A DNA stretch of 64,000 nucleotides, from positions 62,001-126,000 of the forward strand of contig VUYV01000507.1 of NCBI GenBank assembly GCA_008711295.1, given 5' to 3'. Source of the DNA: Anarhynchus alexandrinus (taxonomy: Eukaryota; Chordata; Aves; Charadriiformes; Charadriidae). This document shows positions 47,326 through 60,085 of the stretch, piece by piece. Below the pieces are notes generated by a model, which saw only the letters and a list, made by a program, of their open reading frames with translations, did not search any database and was not told the origin of the DNA. Both the position numbers and the translations under genes were made by a program. The first letter of the stretch is position 1, and each line of letters starts with the position of its first letter.

Positions 47326-50300
47326 AGATGAGAAGCAGTTGTGGAGAACTCTGTTCTTAAAGCCACCTCCAACACAAGGATGCTCAAACCAGTAGACATG
47401 TGAGACTCACTGTTGATTTGGGTTTGAGTTTGGAGAAAGTCTAGCCGGGTTAGTTCTATTATTACCATGTTAATGTACGTTCCTGCATTTGGTCTGCTCC
47501 CATCCTCCCGGTTTGGTGTGACATGACTTCTGGAGTCAATGCAAGCACACAGAGCTCAAAACTTCTGGGCTGCATGGTATAGATATGCCCAGTATTTTCA
47601 AGAAATGGAATTAACACTGTCATCCTTATTAGTGGATATTGTTTTGCAAATGTATGAAGAAAGGTACTCTGGTAGAAATCGTTAAACTCAAATGTTTTTT
47701 GTTCACAGAAGAAAAGAAGCTGGTCCTAACTCAGGTCAGAGACACTAATTCTGAAACAGATTTATGTTACGATGAAAGAATCTGTTATGGTTATTATTAA
47801 TGATAGAAATTTTCTGATTTACATCTCTTTTCACTGTTTAGTGCAGCAAATCAGTTAATGTAATTATAAGAGATGCAAACATAAAAATAAAAACTGATCC
47901 AGATGTTGAAATACTGAAATGCTGAAGAAGATTAATTTGATTTAGTGCTAAGATTAAATTAAGAGAAAAAGGGTCAATCCTAAAAAGTTGTAATTGCATT
48001 ACATATTTTAGGATGCTTTGAGGTCACAACAAAGAGGACTTGGCTACTGCTGCCAGTAGTTGCTACATAAGCAAAATGACTTTTCGTTAATTTCCCAAAG
48101 TTGTTTTCAGAAAAACATACACTGGAGTACTGTAATGTCCTAAAAAGACATGAGACTCACAAATATAGCGTTGTATTTTGCTATTGTGTAAAGAAAAGTG
48201 CTTAAGAACAAATAAGCAGGGAATAACTTCTTGTTATGAATAATGTGCATGAGAAGTGATGATGGTTCAAATTCCATACTTAAGCAAGCCTGGATCCAGC
48301 CTCTGGGAGTGGCTTACAGGAAATAAAGAGCTATTAAATGTGAAAGAGGAGGGTAATTAGTGGACCTTATGGCAAGCGGTTTCTTCCAAACTTTAAATGT
48401 CATCATTTGATACTGTGATAGAGTACCATCTCATTTATTATCCCAATATTTAGTTGAAATAAAGTTTGAACCAGAAAACAAGTTCAGTCTTGTGAAGTAG
48501 CAGTAAAAGAAATGGATCATTTACATCAGCCACTAAGTTTTCATAGAAATTTGAAACCCGTGTAAAGTCTGGGCACTTAAAGTCTGGCATTTAAATTCCA
48601 CTGCCTACCTTCAACACCTCCTGCTGAAGGTTCCCGCAAGTGGTTTCTGCATCTTCAGTTCTCTTCCCTAAGTGATTGTGCCCACTGATGTTAATGGCCT
48701 CTTTATGGGCACGCTCTGCACTGGCGAGAGGTGTGCGTTACTTGGGAGTGCCAAGAAAGGCATTGTGTGCTGTGCTGTTAATGGTAGGAGGGCCAAAGTG
48801 ATCTTCAAGAAATGTAAACACTGCCTCATTAAGTCCTGCACAACACTTCAGCTCACTCAAGATGTATCATGAAAATACGACTCCTCTCCCAGAAGACTAT
48901 ATCACATGGAGCAGCAGGTCTTTGGGCAGTCTGGCTGAAAGCACTTCCTAATACCCAGACACCATCACACCATTGCCAAAGGGATGAACACGAACATCTG
49001 GGGCTTTGTCTTGACTACTGTAAAGTGAGGGGAGACACCAGGTCCTCTTAGAATAGACCAGGTAGGAGTTTCAATGGAAGTCATAGAAACACCCTAGCAT
49101 TTAAAATTTGACTGCATAGTACACTACAGCAGATAATTCTGCAGCAAGGGCTAGGATGATGACTAAATGGGCCTTGATTGTGTAATAAAACACTGTGTGT
49201 GGTACGCAGGTGCTGAATGAGGAAAAATAAAATCAGAACTTCAACATCTGTTATCAGATAAGGGGTAGATTCTTACCAAATGCAAATTGTTTCATTCTTT
49301 CATACGTTTATCTGATTACGATATTTACTCTAGAGAGGATGTATCCAGTGGAGTCTGGTATAGTAGAAATTACAAATGAATCAGAAAGAGATTCCCAGGG
49401 GAAGGTCTCCCTTAATAGCAACATAATGCAAATTCAGCCAAAAGCGCCAGCCAGGACCCAGATGAACATTTTAGTAACAAGTATTAGAAACAAGGCAGGG
49501 TTGTGTATAGCAGCACACTAGGGACTAGTTTAAGATCTGTGACTGAGAGAAAGAAGTCATCACCATAGTGTGGATGGCTTTTATTACATGCTTCTTGTTG
49601 TTCATCAGAAGGCACTTAATAAAACAGATCAGCAAATAAAATAACAACAGAGTTTACAGCCTTAGCATAAAACCAAATAAGCAGTAAAAAGTTAATGCTA
49701 AAGGATATATTTTTTCAGCCCTGGCTTTGCAAACACAACAGGCGTAGCTCGCACGTTTCAGGCAGAAGGTTTGCAGAGGAAGTCTGAAGCAACATGCTGT
49801 CTGAAAGCTCTTTTGCCACTTTCATGGATGAGACCAGAAACAGTGATGCATCTTGTCTTAACAAATCTTTGCTGCTCTAAACCTAACAGACCAAATTCTG
49901 CCTTTAGCCGTATTCTTTGTGACCCCACTAGCTACAACAAACAAGCTTGGTGTGTTAATGAGAGCAAATTTTAGTCAAAGCGATAGCAATTTCTTCCGAA
50001 GGAAAATGAAAAGCAAACTGCAATTGCATTTCTGTTATTCTTTCCACCCCAACTACCTAGAGGCAAAATTGTGGCTGAAATCTTATCATCCAATTCAACT
50101 GATTAGGAATAACTTCAGTCTAAGCTGATGCAACCATGTATGGCTAATGACTGCATTTCAAAATATCACTAGGAGGAAAATAAAAGCAGAGGCAAAACTG
50201 ACTAAATGATGTGCCCCTGTTGTTGCTACATTGCCTTAGTTCTGTGTCAAAATAGGGGATGTTTTGAGCAAGTCAAATAATCACTTTTTAAGGTCCTTTC

Positions 50301-52519
50301 CGGTTCACCTTATTTCTCTCTCTGTGAAAGTGAGATCATGGAAGCTCCATGAAAGCACTTCATGATCTTCATATGAAAAGTAATTTGGAGAGTAGATTAC
50401 TATTTTAGACAAATAAGTGCTATATTGTACCAAAAGGCAAGGATAATTTGAGTGTTGTTGAAAGAAGCATAAAGCAGCAAGAAAGCGACTACAAGATGAT
50501 TTAGGAAGGCAAAGACTCATGCCCTCTGATTTAAAAAAATTATATTTGTCAAATCTAATAATGTTAACAGATTATGGTCCATATGCTTTAACAGCAAAGG
50601 GTAGAGTTCCTGTTGTTGTCAATGATTGGCCTATGGTTGATTCAATGCAGAGATGTAGCTGATTTAATGAAGTGCAACAAAAGATAAGGCCTAAGAGATA
50701 TTCCAGTAAGCACGAAGCAGAATAATTTTTTGCATGGCTACAACGTCATACAAACAGGCAAGTCTCTTAGAGCAAAACCATCAGTTTAGCTGGAACAATG
50801 AATAAGACATGTATTAATGATTACCCAGCTTCTTGCTACCCTTGAAATTAAAAGGAGATGAAGTGCTGTAGACAGAATACGTTAAATTCAGACACAGGTC
50901 TGATGAATCTAGGGACAGGCTTTAATGTAATTTACATCACCTTCCAGGCCATTTACCAAAAAAATTATGCTAATAGATTCTGACTCTGTGACTGAATAAG
51001 ACCATAAGTATCTGTATTACTGGATAATCTTATGTGCATCTAAAATTATTTGTGCTCTACTTCTAAGATAGTTTATTAGTTTAACAAATAAATCTGAATG
51101 CAGACCATGTTTTTCAGTTCACTGAAATTTTCAGTCTTTCAGAATTTGGTTTCTTTCCAATTCAGACAATATTTTTTTCCAAATTCTTTCCAGAAAGCAG
51201 TCATCTAAAATAGGGGCACACCCCACTAGGTAGTACTAGTTGGCGGGAAAGGTGGAAGGAGTACTGTCACCCCTTAATCCCTTTCAGTCCATTGCCCATT
51301 TTCAAATGAAGAAGTTCCTCCTGCTTTGTCAAATGGCCCATCCCAGAGTCCCCGGTCTTGGAGGTGGTTCGCAGGACCAGCAGTGCCCAAGCCGTGTGTC
51401 TGGGCAGAGCCGATTCCTGTGGCCCCACTCACTGCCTGCTGAAGAGGTGGGTCTTAGGCACCTGTTTCCACAGCAGAAAGCACAGTAAGACTCTGCCTTC
51501 ACAAGTGAGGGACAGGAAGCCTACAAACCCATGGAGTCCACTCAGGTCCTTGACGGAGAAACATGGGTCTTGAAACTTCATGTCAGGGACAGGGAAAGCT
51601 GAGACAAATGCCTGAAGAGCATTGCCATGGATTTGGTTAACCTGTTTTGCAATGAGAAAGTCTGCAAAGATCACTTCAGGCACAACGTGGTATTCTCATC
51701 TATCAGCACTCTGTGAAATTCTGCCCTGTTTAGCTGAGGAAATCTTCTTTCACGTAAAAATGACGTAATATGAAGTACTTCTGGTAGCAAATTCCAGGAA
51801 AAGACACCAAAGTAGAAAAATAATTTCATGTTAATAGGCAATTTACTGACACATATTGCTGGTCCAAGTGGGAGAGGATTCATATATTTTAACATGAGAA
51901 CACTTCTGGGACTGACTGGAGTTAATGTAAGTGCCTACAAGAGGTAAACAGAGATTCACAGATTCAACTAATATTTGTTTTAACTACAAACAAGTCCTGG
52001 CCCCATTGAATACTTGTACTACCTGTGAACACTTTGAGAACATCATTCCAGAACCAAGTGCACATCCAAATTCCTTCCCCACACAGCACAGACACCACAG
52101 GCACAATCCATTTTGCCAGTTTTTAGGGGCTTGGTCCAGTTGCCCATACCTAGCTATCGTGTGACATTGGGATGGCCTAACATACCCTACCTGGCCTTCA
52201 GCTGCTGCTCTTGGAGGACATGGGCATCTGTGTCCATTGCAAATACCCCTGGGCACCTCAAAGCCACCAGGTGCATGTAAATATCCACATCACAGATTTC
52301 TCAAGTTGATAAAATGAATGCCAGTAGACAGGTCAGCAGTGAGCCACAAGAGCAGCTCTGATTGATGTGCCCACAACTATAAAAGTTATATGTCAGGGTT
52401 ATCTTGCTGAGCTGAGGGGTCTGAACAAACAGAACACTGACTAGAGGTGCACAGCAAAAAAAAATAATAGAAAGAGTAGTGGGAGGTCTTCGTCACTGCA
52501 AATTTAAAGCCAGCTTTCA

Positions 52520-52575
52520 GTAAATGTTCTTTTGTTTTCACTCATTTGTAAATGTTCTTTTGTTTTCACTCATTT
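52520..52575. repeat. Perfect tandem duplication, 2 x 28 bp
   Basis: The unit gtaaatgttcttttgttttc plus actcattt at 52520-52547 is repeated exactly at 52548-52575. It is recent, or an assembly slip. Confidence 0.97.
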
Positions 52576-52966
52576 ATTTAACCATATAGTCAGTTAATAT
52601 CTAGCACATGTACAGGCTATAGCCATCATTTGCCAGGAAAGCATTCGGGGTGAGAGGTCTGGGTACAAGCCTGTCTTCTCAGTAACATAATTCTAAAACC
52701 CTGCTGTGAAATTATGTTTCCCTTGTCGGCTAAGAGCAGCAAACTAATAGCTCGGTTAAAACAGTAGCTGCATGTTTCTGACAAAATTAAATAACCAGCC
52801 ATCAAACTGACAAAGCAGCTTAGTGATGTACTACAAAAGGTGTTCGTCAATAAAGACCAAACAGCAGCAGAGGCACCTTTCAGAGACCGAGTCCTTACTG
52901 GTACAAGAGGAACAGGAAAACATGACAATATCTTTTGTCTTATAGACCTCAAAGCTTTTATTTCCT

Positions 52967-52980
52967 GGGGGGGGGGGGGN
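52967..52980. repeat. Homopolymer G run (13 G) ending in an unresolved base
   Basis: Thirteen G then n at 52980. The true run length is unknown, and a small collapse or gap may be hidden here. Confidence 0.95.
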
Positions 52981-53155
52981 TCTTATTAATGTATCTTTGT
53001 TAATGATGATCTCAGCTAAAAAATTCCCCAAAGGCTACAGCTGCTTTCATGCCCCACAGTAACACCGGCAGCACCTGCTCCAGGCCCTCCACCTCGACAA
53101 AGCATCCAGGCTGCGGACTTGGAGTTGCTGTGCCCTTGCTCCAGTTGTCATTGCT

Positions 53156-53758
53156 GTGGTCACTGGAAGTGCAATGGGCAGTGGGGATCATTTCAGGACC
53201 TCTGAGAGGTCCCTGCCATGCCAAGGATACCCCCACCAGGTGGTTCTTCCCAAGGGACCTTCCTCACTGGCAGACACAACGTCACCAGCTGCTCAGAGCA
53301 GCTATGTCGGGTGTCCAACGACCTCCTCTGGGGCCTCGTGCATCCCCCCATCAGGCATGTATACCCCAGGTTCTGTCCCACCTTTCACGCCCAGCTCAGT
53401 GAGTCACAAACATCTGGTTGAGGTCTGGGGCTGGATCCAGGCTGCCTGCTCACGGCAGTCCTGTGCTCTGCCTACGGCAAAGCCCGCAGGGGAGAATGAA
53501 GTGCCCATGTCAGCGTCAGACAGCTCTACAGAGAGGGGCCACGTGGAGCCAGCAGAGAAACAAGGACACAGAGAAATCCTCTGTGGAAGGAGTTATTATG
53601 ATAAACAAGGGAAAAAGAAGAAAGAGATAGGAGGACAAGAATCAGTCCTTTCCTTATTCCAGTGTTTTCCTTATTTTCCTCCCACCCTGATTACCTCTGT
53701 TTCCCCCTACCTGTCTCTGATTACCTCTAGTTGTCCAGAGGGCATAATTAACAAATGA
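53156..53758 (+). other. 200-codon reading frame, unidentified
   Basis: The longest frame outside CR1. The listed start is at 53156 and lies in a GC-richer block. The translation is rich in Ser, Pro and Gly, has a short basic run (KQGKKKKEIGG) near residue 145, and ends with a hydrophobic/aromatic stretch. I see no domain, signal peptide or repeat. Two other frames on the plus strand and one on the minus strand are also open over parts of the same block, as expected where GC content lowers stop-codon frequency. A chance frame is more likely than a gene. Confidence 0.12.
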
Positions 53759-56049
53759 GACAACCCAGCGCAGTGCAGCGCAGCATGTGTCAGCAATACA
53801 GGGGCACTTACTGTTCATTTCTTCACCGCGCCACTTTGGCATTCAGGCACTGGCTTAACTCTGTCTGGAGACCTTAGAAAAAGCTGTAGGCTGTTATGGC
53901 AGTCAATGTTTGTCCATCAACATCCCACTTAAGCCAGATCTGAACACTAGAGGAATAACCATGACCACAGATGTTCTTCCCAGCAGCGTTCCATTTCTGT
54001 ACTTTTTGCCTTCTTCTCAGAAAATGTTATAGACGTTCCAGCATCCCAAGCTGTGTTCATGGAAAAGGGACTCCAAGAACACAGCTGAAACTCAGTTACT
54101 AAACCAAATTCTTTTCTGTAACAAGATGCCATCCATTTCAGGCAAAGGCAGATGTAATTTGTAAAGTTCGGTTCAACTCTGAAGGGGTAAAACCAAGACC
54201 CGGGACTTCACATGAACTTATCATGAAACTGGCTTTGAATTAACAAGTTGGTAGCTGAGGAACAATCCAAGTGGTTTGAAAGCAGATGACAGACTGAAAT
54301 CTCACTATAATTCTAGTGATTTAATTGAAATATTGGCAAATATTCTTATACAGTGATTATATAGGTAGCTGTGGACATCTCAAATGTGATCACCCAGCAT
54401 CAGCTTCATCCATTGCCAAAGACAAAGCTTTCCTAGATCTTGTGTCTCCTGCACCTTTACTTCCAGAGGCTCACATGCTTCTGTACTGGTAAGCGCTTCT
54501 TACCCAACCCTGGTTTGTGGTGACCCTGGGCAAGCTCTGACTCTCTGGTTCCTGGTTAGGTGATGCAGTGTCAAAGTCAGGAAGTGGGGTGCAGCACTCA
54601 GAAACAGCATAGAGGTTCTCATCTGGGAAAAAAATGTGAAGTCCAGTAAAGACAAAAGACTTGCAGAAAAAGTCCTAGGGCCCCAGTCATCCACCTTTTA
54701 AATATTTAAAAAAAAAAAATTAAATATTTTTAAAAGACACCTAGAAAATCTCCCCTATTCTGGAAACATGAAAGAATCCAATGCAGAAAGCTGGCACAGA
54801 AAGCCAGGGCACTGTGGGATGGCTGCCAGGTGTGCCCAGACACAAACTCTGTTTTACTGCGTATTTTTCATGGACACACATAAACATGGATGAGTATAGG
54901 AAACTCAGATGCAACACAACACTTCAGTATGCAGTTAGCAGGTGACCAACCCTGAAACCTCCTACACTAAGGTACTCCTACACGTTGCATCTATTGAATG
55001 CACGTGTATCACAGGCAGCAGAACTGAGACCAAATAGATGTATCATTAATTGGGAATATGCCCTCCTACATGGGAGTCAACCTTGTCACCAGAGTCTGCT
55101 CATGGGATCACAGTGGGGCAACAATTTATTCTTATTTTTATTTTTACTTCTACCTTTACCATTATTTTTACTTTTGTTTTAGTTTAATTAAATGTGGGAA
55201 AGAAGCAGACAAGACATTTTAACGTGATACTGTAAACAAAAAGTCAAGAGGGAAGATTTATAAAGAAATTTTGGTAACAATGTACACAATAATGAAGTTA
55301 ATTAGTACAGCAATTAAAGTTCATCAAGTTGAATAATAGCCAGCAACTGATTTTATTAACAACAGAAATATCTGAAAACTCCATAGTAAAAGTGTCTGGG
55401 CAAAATACAGTCTGCCTCATCTCCTTGAGAATTTTGGGAGGAATAAAAGAGTGCAGTCTCAGTTTTGTTACTCAGGCTGATCTCCCTGCAATGATACCTC
55501 CAGTCAAAGTGTTCAGCTGGAAAGACAATAGCTTTAGAAATAGAGATGAGATACTTTTCAATGACAGCTACCAATCACCCACAGGATAAGTCACTGTAAC
55601 AGAGAAAATCCTGTCCTGTCCTAATTAAATGTCCTTTCAGGGTTAATATTGTATTCTAAGCCTTCGATGCAGTAGCAAGGCCAGAGAGAAACAGATTAGA
55701 ACCCTTTGTGCATATGGGAAAGTCTTATGAGAGTTTCTGTTTATGTTTTATGCAGAGTTTTTACATCATTAGCTTTCTAATCAGTTTACAAACAAACATT
55801 CCTAACAAAATTCACTCTCACAAAACAGAAGTATTTAATAATACAGGCTATTTCTATCCTGTTCCCACACCTGGGGTAATAACTTTTAATTATGTCACTT
55901 CCTATATTGAAATATTTTAAGTAGTATGACTGTGGGTATAGTCACCTTGAAATGCAGCCTCCTCTTCTCTCGGAGTTTGAGCCGGACTATTGTAGCAGTC
56001 GTACAGCATGACATCTATAACATATATAAGAGTACTGCAGAATATACTC

Positions 56050-56197
56050 TAAATGCATGCGTTTGAAATCCCGACAGTACATAAAAGGATATGGAGAAGA
56101 CTGGCCTACTTATTCCTGACGCTATTTGTACTTACAAAAGATGCTATAAAAATGTACTGCCTCTTAAATCATGGCAAGGTCCATACAGAAAGGGCTA
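56050..56197. repeat. Direct repeat copy 1 (148 bp) left of the gap
   Basis: Matches 56401-56548 over all 148 bases with no indels and a single difference (c at 56120, t at 56471). It stops exactly where the run of N begins. Confidence 0.98.
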
Positions 56198-56260
56198 NNN
56201 NNNNNNNNNNNNNNNNNNNNNNNNNNNNNNNNNNNNNNNNNNNNNNNNNNNNNNNNNNNN
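56198..56260. other. Assembly gap (63 N)
   Basis: Sixty-three unresolved bases. Reading frames drawn through it are meaningless. The true length is unknown. Confidence 0.99.
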
Positions 56261-56400
56261 ACCGTCCAGCCAGTTCTTTATCCATCGAATGGTCCATTTG
56301 TCAAATCCATGTCTCTCCAATTTAGAGACCAGGATATCGTGTGGGACAGTGTCAAATGCCTTGCACAAGTCCAAGTAGATGACATCAGTCGATCTTCCTT
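56261..56400 (-). mobile_element. CR1 LINE internal RT fragment beside the gap
   Basis: A minus-strand CR1 fragment from the middle of the RT domain. Read on the minus strand it gives the motif A neighbourhood (ggaagatcgactgatgtcat, then ctacttggacttgtgcaagg, the YLDLCK.FDTV region) followed by ctaaattggagagacatgga and the [18 protein letters not shown] region. It has no tail, so it is not a normal CR1 end. It is cut on one side by the gap and on the other by the start of direct repeat copy 2. CR1 insertions do not make target duplications of this size, so the arrangement is not a simple insertion. Confidence 0.88.
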
Positions 56401-56548
56401 TAAATGCATGCGTTTGAAATCCCGACAGTACATAAAAGGATATGGAGAAGACTGGCCTACTTATTCCTGATGCTATTTGTACTTACAAAAGATGCTATAA
56501 AAATGTACTGCCTCTTAAATCATGGCAAGGTCCATACAGAAAGGGCTA
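56401..56548. repeat. Direct repeat copy 2 (148 bp) right of the gap
   Basis: The second copy of the 148-bp unit (offset 351 bases). Unlike copy 1 it continues without interruption into unique sequence (cgcaggctggcaccctgcc). Confidence 0.98.
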
Positions 56549-59500
56549 CGCAGGCTGGCACCCTGCCTTTGAGACAGGCCAGTAGTGGGCACGACAGGAA
56601 TATAAAAACAGGGAAAATACCAAGTTATCCTTCCCCCAGTACGTACTCCAACTTCCAGCAAACTCCAGTTTGGGAAATTCCTGAGCCAGAGGTTTCCTTT
56701 GCTCCTTTGTGCTTCAGAGCATCAGGGGGTTCCTTCTGTCATTCCTGAGGACATTTTCACTCAAATCCCAATCACTTCTTCTTCCTTTTATGCCATTTAT
56801 ATTTTTATGTATCTACACTAGTTGTCTCTTTTCCAAACCAAAGAGTCCTTGTCAATTCAATCTCTCTTTATAGCCATGCTATTTTAAAGCCCTGATCATA
56901 CTTGCCATCCTTCTCTGATTAGCTTGCACTGGCATATGTGGAAGCAAATTATGCTTTCGACAGCTCTGTGGTCAGCACACTCTGCTAAGGATGGCCACAA
57001 CCAAGAAACCAACTGCCCCACACCTCACAGACTGCACGTGGCCTCCCAGGCAGAGCTTTACAGAGACTCATATAAAAACGATGGGGAAAAAGAGTCCTCA
57101 GTTTCATTCTTGCTAAGTCCTACCCTCCCAAAAAGACATGTCTAAGATCCATGATCACGTCAAGTCCTTGACCCCTCCACCCACCCAAGATATCCAGCTA
57201 TGGAAAACTTTACTCCTTACGGTCAGAACTGCCAAAATTCTAAGGCTTGAAAAACAGCCTTATAAGATCATCAGCATGAGCAAAAGGCACTGCTGAGAGC
57301 TCTGCCTAGTGCCAGTTTTGGCAACTGGTGCACTGTCCTGCTGGCAAGATGCGCTTTCTGTTTGTAAGCAGAGGTCAGTACTAATTTGTTTAATTTTGAA
57401 GGCTCAATGCTATTTCCATTCTTGTCGAAGTGTACATTTTTGTGCTTGACCATTCTATTTATAGCTTATGTTATGTAAACAGTGGGCAAATCTTGAAGTC
57501 CTCTCTTTGTGTGATTGCCTCGATCCATTGTCCCATCTCTGGAAAAAGAGACATGCTGGGCAAGCGTGGCAGCATCCAATTCCTGAGGGCACATAAAATG
57601 GCAACAATGATTACTGGTTTAAATAAATATAGCAACAGTGGTGGCAATGCAATCTATTCCTACAGTGAATATAATTTAACATCCATGTTCAGACACTTCC
57701 TGCTATCCATCAATTACTGGATCAGCAAGAAACAGCATACTCAGACAGAGCCACTTGGGTAATTGCACTGCAGATAGCAGTTACGGCTGTTTAAGGAGTA
57801 GACAAGTCAGATGGATAAAAACTCAAAGGAAAGCAAGCAATTCCTTTTTGAAAAGCTCAGATTTTAATCTTTCACAGTGTGGACTAAATGATTAAAAATT
57901 TTAAAATATAATTTTTCCTTCAGAGTCAGAATTTTTATAGTATACCCCTGGCAGCTGCCTGAAAACAGAGCAGAAAGATCAACTGGATCTGCTTTTTCAG
58001 TGCCAATGTCAGGCTCTTATCTACAGACCTTTTAATGAAGCACGACACCGAGCCACTGATAGCAAAGTGATGGGATTCCCATCATTTGCCTTTTGTAGCT
58101 AGTTCTCAAGCAATCCCTGATATTAAGTTTTTTCCTGTCACTTTTTGACATTTTTTAATCACTTACTTTAACCATCTTAAATATCCCTTCAGATTCCTAT
58201 TGTATGAGAAGAATAAATATATATTTCAACCAGAGTCTGAGACTAGGTCTTTCCTGGCCTTACACAGAAGATAGTTCAATTCTATAGCGTATTTAGCGAC
58301 ATCCACTAGCTGACGGGCTTAGCCGGATAAAGTTCCCAGTGGGTATCAAACTAGTAAGCCCTTTATTGAGCAGATATGTTCTTTTCATTCAATATAAAGG
58401 CAAAAAAAAAAAAAGTAAAAAAAAGAAAAGAAAAATCTAACAGAGACAGAGAACCAATATAAATTCAGGAAAGCAAAACTATGAGAAAAGTATCAAACTC
58501 CTTTTCAATAAAATGATTGTTATTGCAACTAGAAGAGGAAGGCATGAAGGGTTCTTGCTGCTTAGGTTGCACAACCTGATACCTAGAGAAACTAGTATCA
58601 TATTTGGCCATCAAATGTCCTGTTCCCTCCTAGGCAACCTTCTAGTGGGCCAACAATGCTGTTATTGCCAAAGAACTCAAAGAACGGTGACAAGACCCTA
58701 CTTTCTAGAACATATCCTCCTCTGCCAAAGCCCACATAACTGCAACTCTGACTTGGTGAATTTAATTTTGACTTAATTCATAGCAAACTGCAGCTTCAAA
58801 TGAAGTTCTGTACTTACTGTGCTCATAACAATGCAGGAGGGAGCCCTTCTCACCCTGGGGCAAACAAACAGCAGAGAGAAAAAGAGAGGAAATGGAAATG
58901 TAAGACCACAATTCAAGTAATAAGCAATAAAAGGCACATCCTTAGCCCCCAGCACATTCCCTGTCCTATGTCTGCTGTTCATTACAAAAAAATTAGTTAT
59001 GAAAGCTTCTTAAAAATTTCTCATGGATGTTTTAAAATAGGAATTGTTAGGTAAGTTAAAGCAATCGCTGCCAAATCACCCCACATTAAAATAATAAAAA
59101 TAATCTTAATTAGCTGTAATTTACCTACATGTTTCCTCAGAATTGTCATTCTCATTGGTTATTTGGATTTTGGCCTATTTTCACTGGTATGATAATTTTC
59201 CACAAGTTCCTCACTTTGCTGCTTCCTTTTCTGATGTTTCCCTCTCTATTTTCACTTGAGTTTTAAAAGCCGTGCAATCCATCAGCTTCTGGCTGTGCAC
59301 AGCAGCAAAAACCTTAGTTAGGCTTCCACAGGTATGACCAGATAACATCATCTGTGCTTTTAGATCGTATTTTCATATTAGCAATGTTAGTATATGTGTA
59401 TGTTGCTATAGCAGTGTTTTTCCTTCACAGATATTAAATGAGTGCTCAGAACTTCCCATTGTGTGGTATGTCTGAGGAATCCATTAATCCCACTTAAAAG

Positions 59501-59970
59501 CCGTATCACAAAGTGTACGCACGGGGCACCGCAGAGAAAGGGACCTAAGACTCTGACAGTAGCACTCTGTTAGGAACCTTCCCTAAGGGGTATAGTATGG
59601 CTTCACGTACCAAAACTCCAGCAGCTGTGTCAGTGTGCAAGACAATGCCCTGTATTATTTAAGCACAGAGCACTTTTGCACTATTTGATGCAAATTGTGG
59701 AAAAAAAATGAGCAGATCTTGTTTGACCTCCTTGAACCTGTGCTTTGAGGCACACACTGCAATTGCTCACTCTGACCAGGAGCCCTCCCTGTTGCTCAGC
59801 AGACTCTCTACATCTACTGCATCAGTCCCTTCATGCACAACCCAACTGGCAGTAGCAGGTGTAAGCATCAGACAACAGCCACCATGTTGCGGGCATGAAA
59901 ATGTGAGTCAAATACAGCCTTTGTTTTCTAAAAAACAAGCATATCTTTCCTTCTGCTTTCCAAAAATATA
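56549..59970. other. Unique DNA, no recognised gene
   Basis: No repeat family or exon recognised. An A-rich purine tract lies at about 58401-58434. The short segment around 58295-58350 has several CpG (ctgacgggcttagccgga), unusual for its surroundings, but I cannot assign it. Confidence 0.5.
58401..58434. repeat. A-rich purine tract
   Basis: Runs of A separated by single G or gt (…aaaaagtaaaaaaaagaaaag…). Simple repeat. Confidence 0.85.
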
Positions 59971-60085
59971 GTAGATCTAGTACTTAGAGACATGGTTCAG
60001 TGGTGGGCTTGTCAGTGTTAGGTTAATGACTGGACTAGATGATCTTACAGGTCTTTTCCAATCTAGGAGATTCTGTGATTCTGTA
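59971..60085 (+). mobile_element. CR1 LINE 3' tail of a different subfamily
   Basis: The last ~115 bases of a CR1 whose 3' end is unlike the others in the window: gacatggttcagtggtggg, cagtgttaggttaatgac, tggactagatgatcttac, aggtcttttccaatc, then tail units ATTCTGTG (60070-60077) and attctgta. It lacks the hairpin-like segment seen in the cctatggcaggg and cttattgcagggg groups. It is a tail only, with no coding part. Confidence 0.88.

Larger units (their letters stand above)
47326..56049. other. Unique DNA, no recognised gene
   Basis: The longest stretch without a recognised element (8.7 kb). It contains a perfect 2 x 28 bp tandem duplication (52520-52575), a 13-G run ending in an unresolved base (52967-52980) and a GC-richer block (about 53040-53600) with a 200-codon frame listed separately. 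ATGCAAAT octamers occur at 49280-49287 and near 49427. Confidence 0.5.

Noticed and set aside
56053..56470. Reading frames running through the N block
   Set aside because: They include about 21 unknown residues and join the direct repeat to CR1 antisense sequence, so they are artefacts of the gap.
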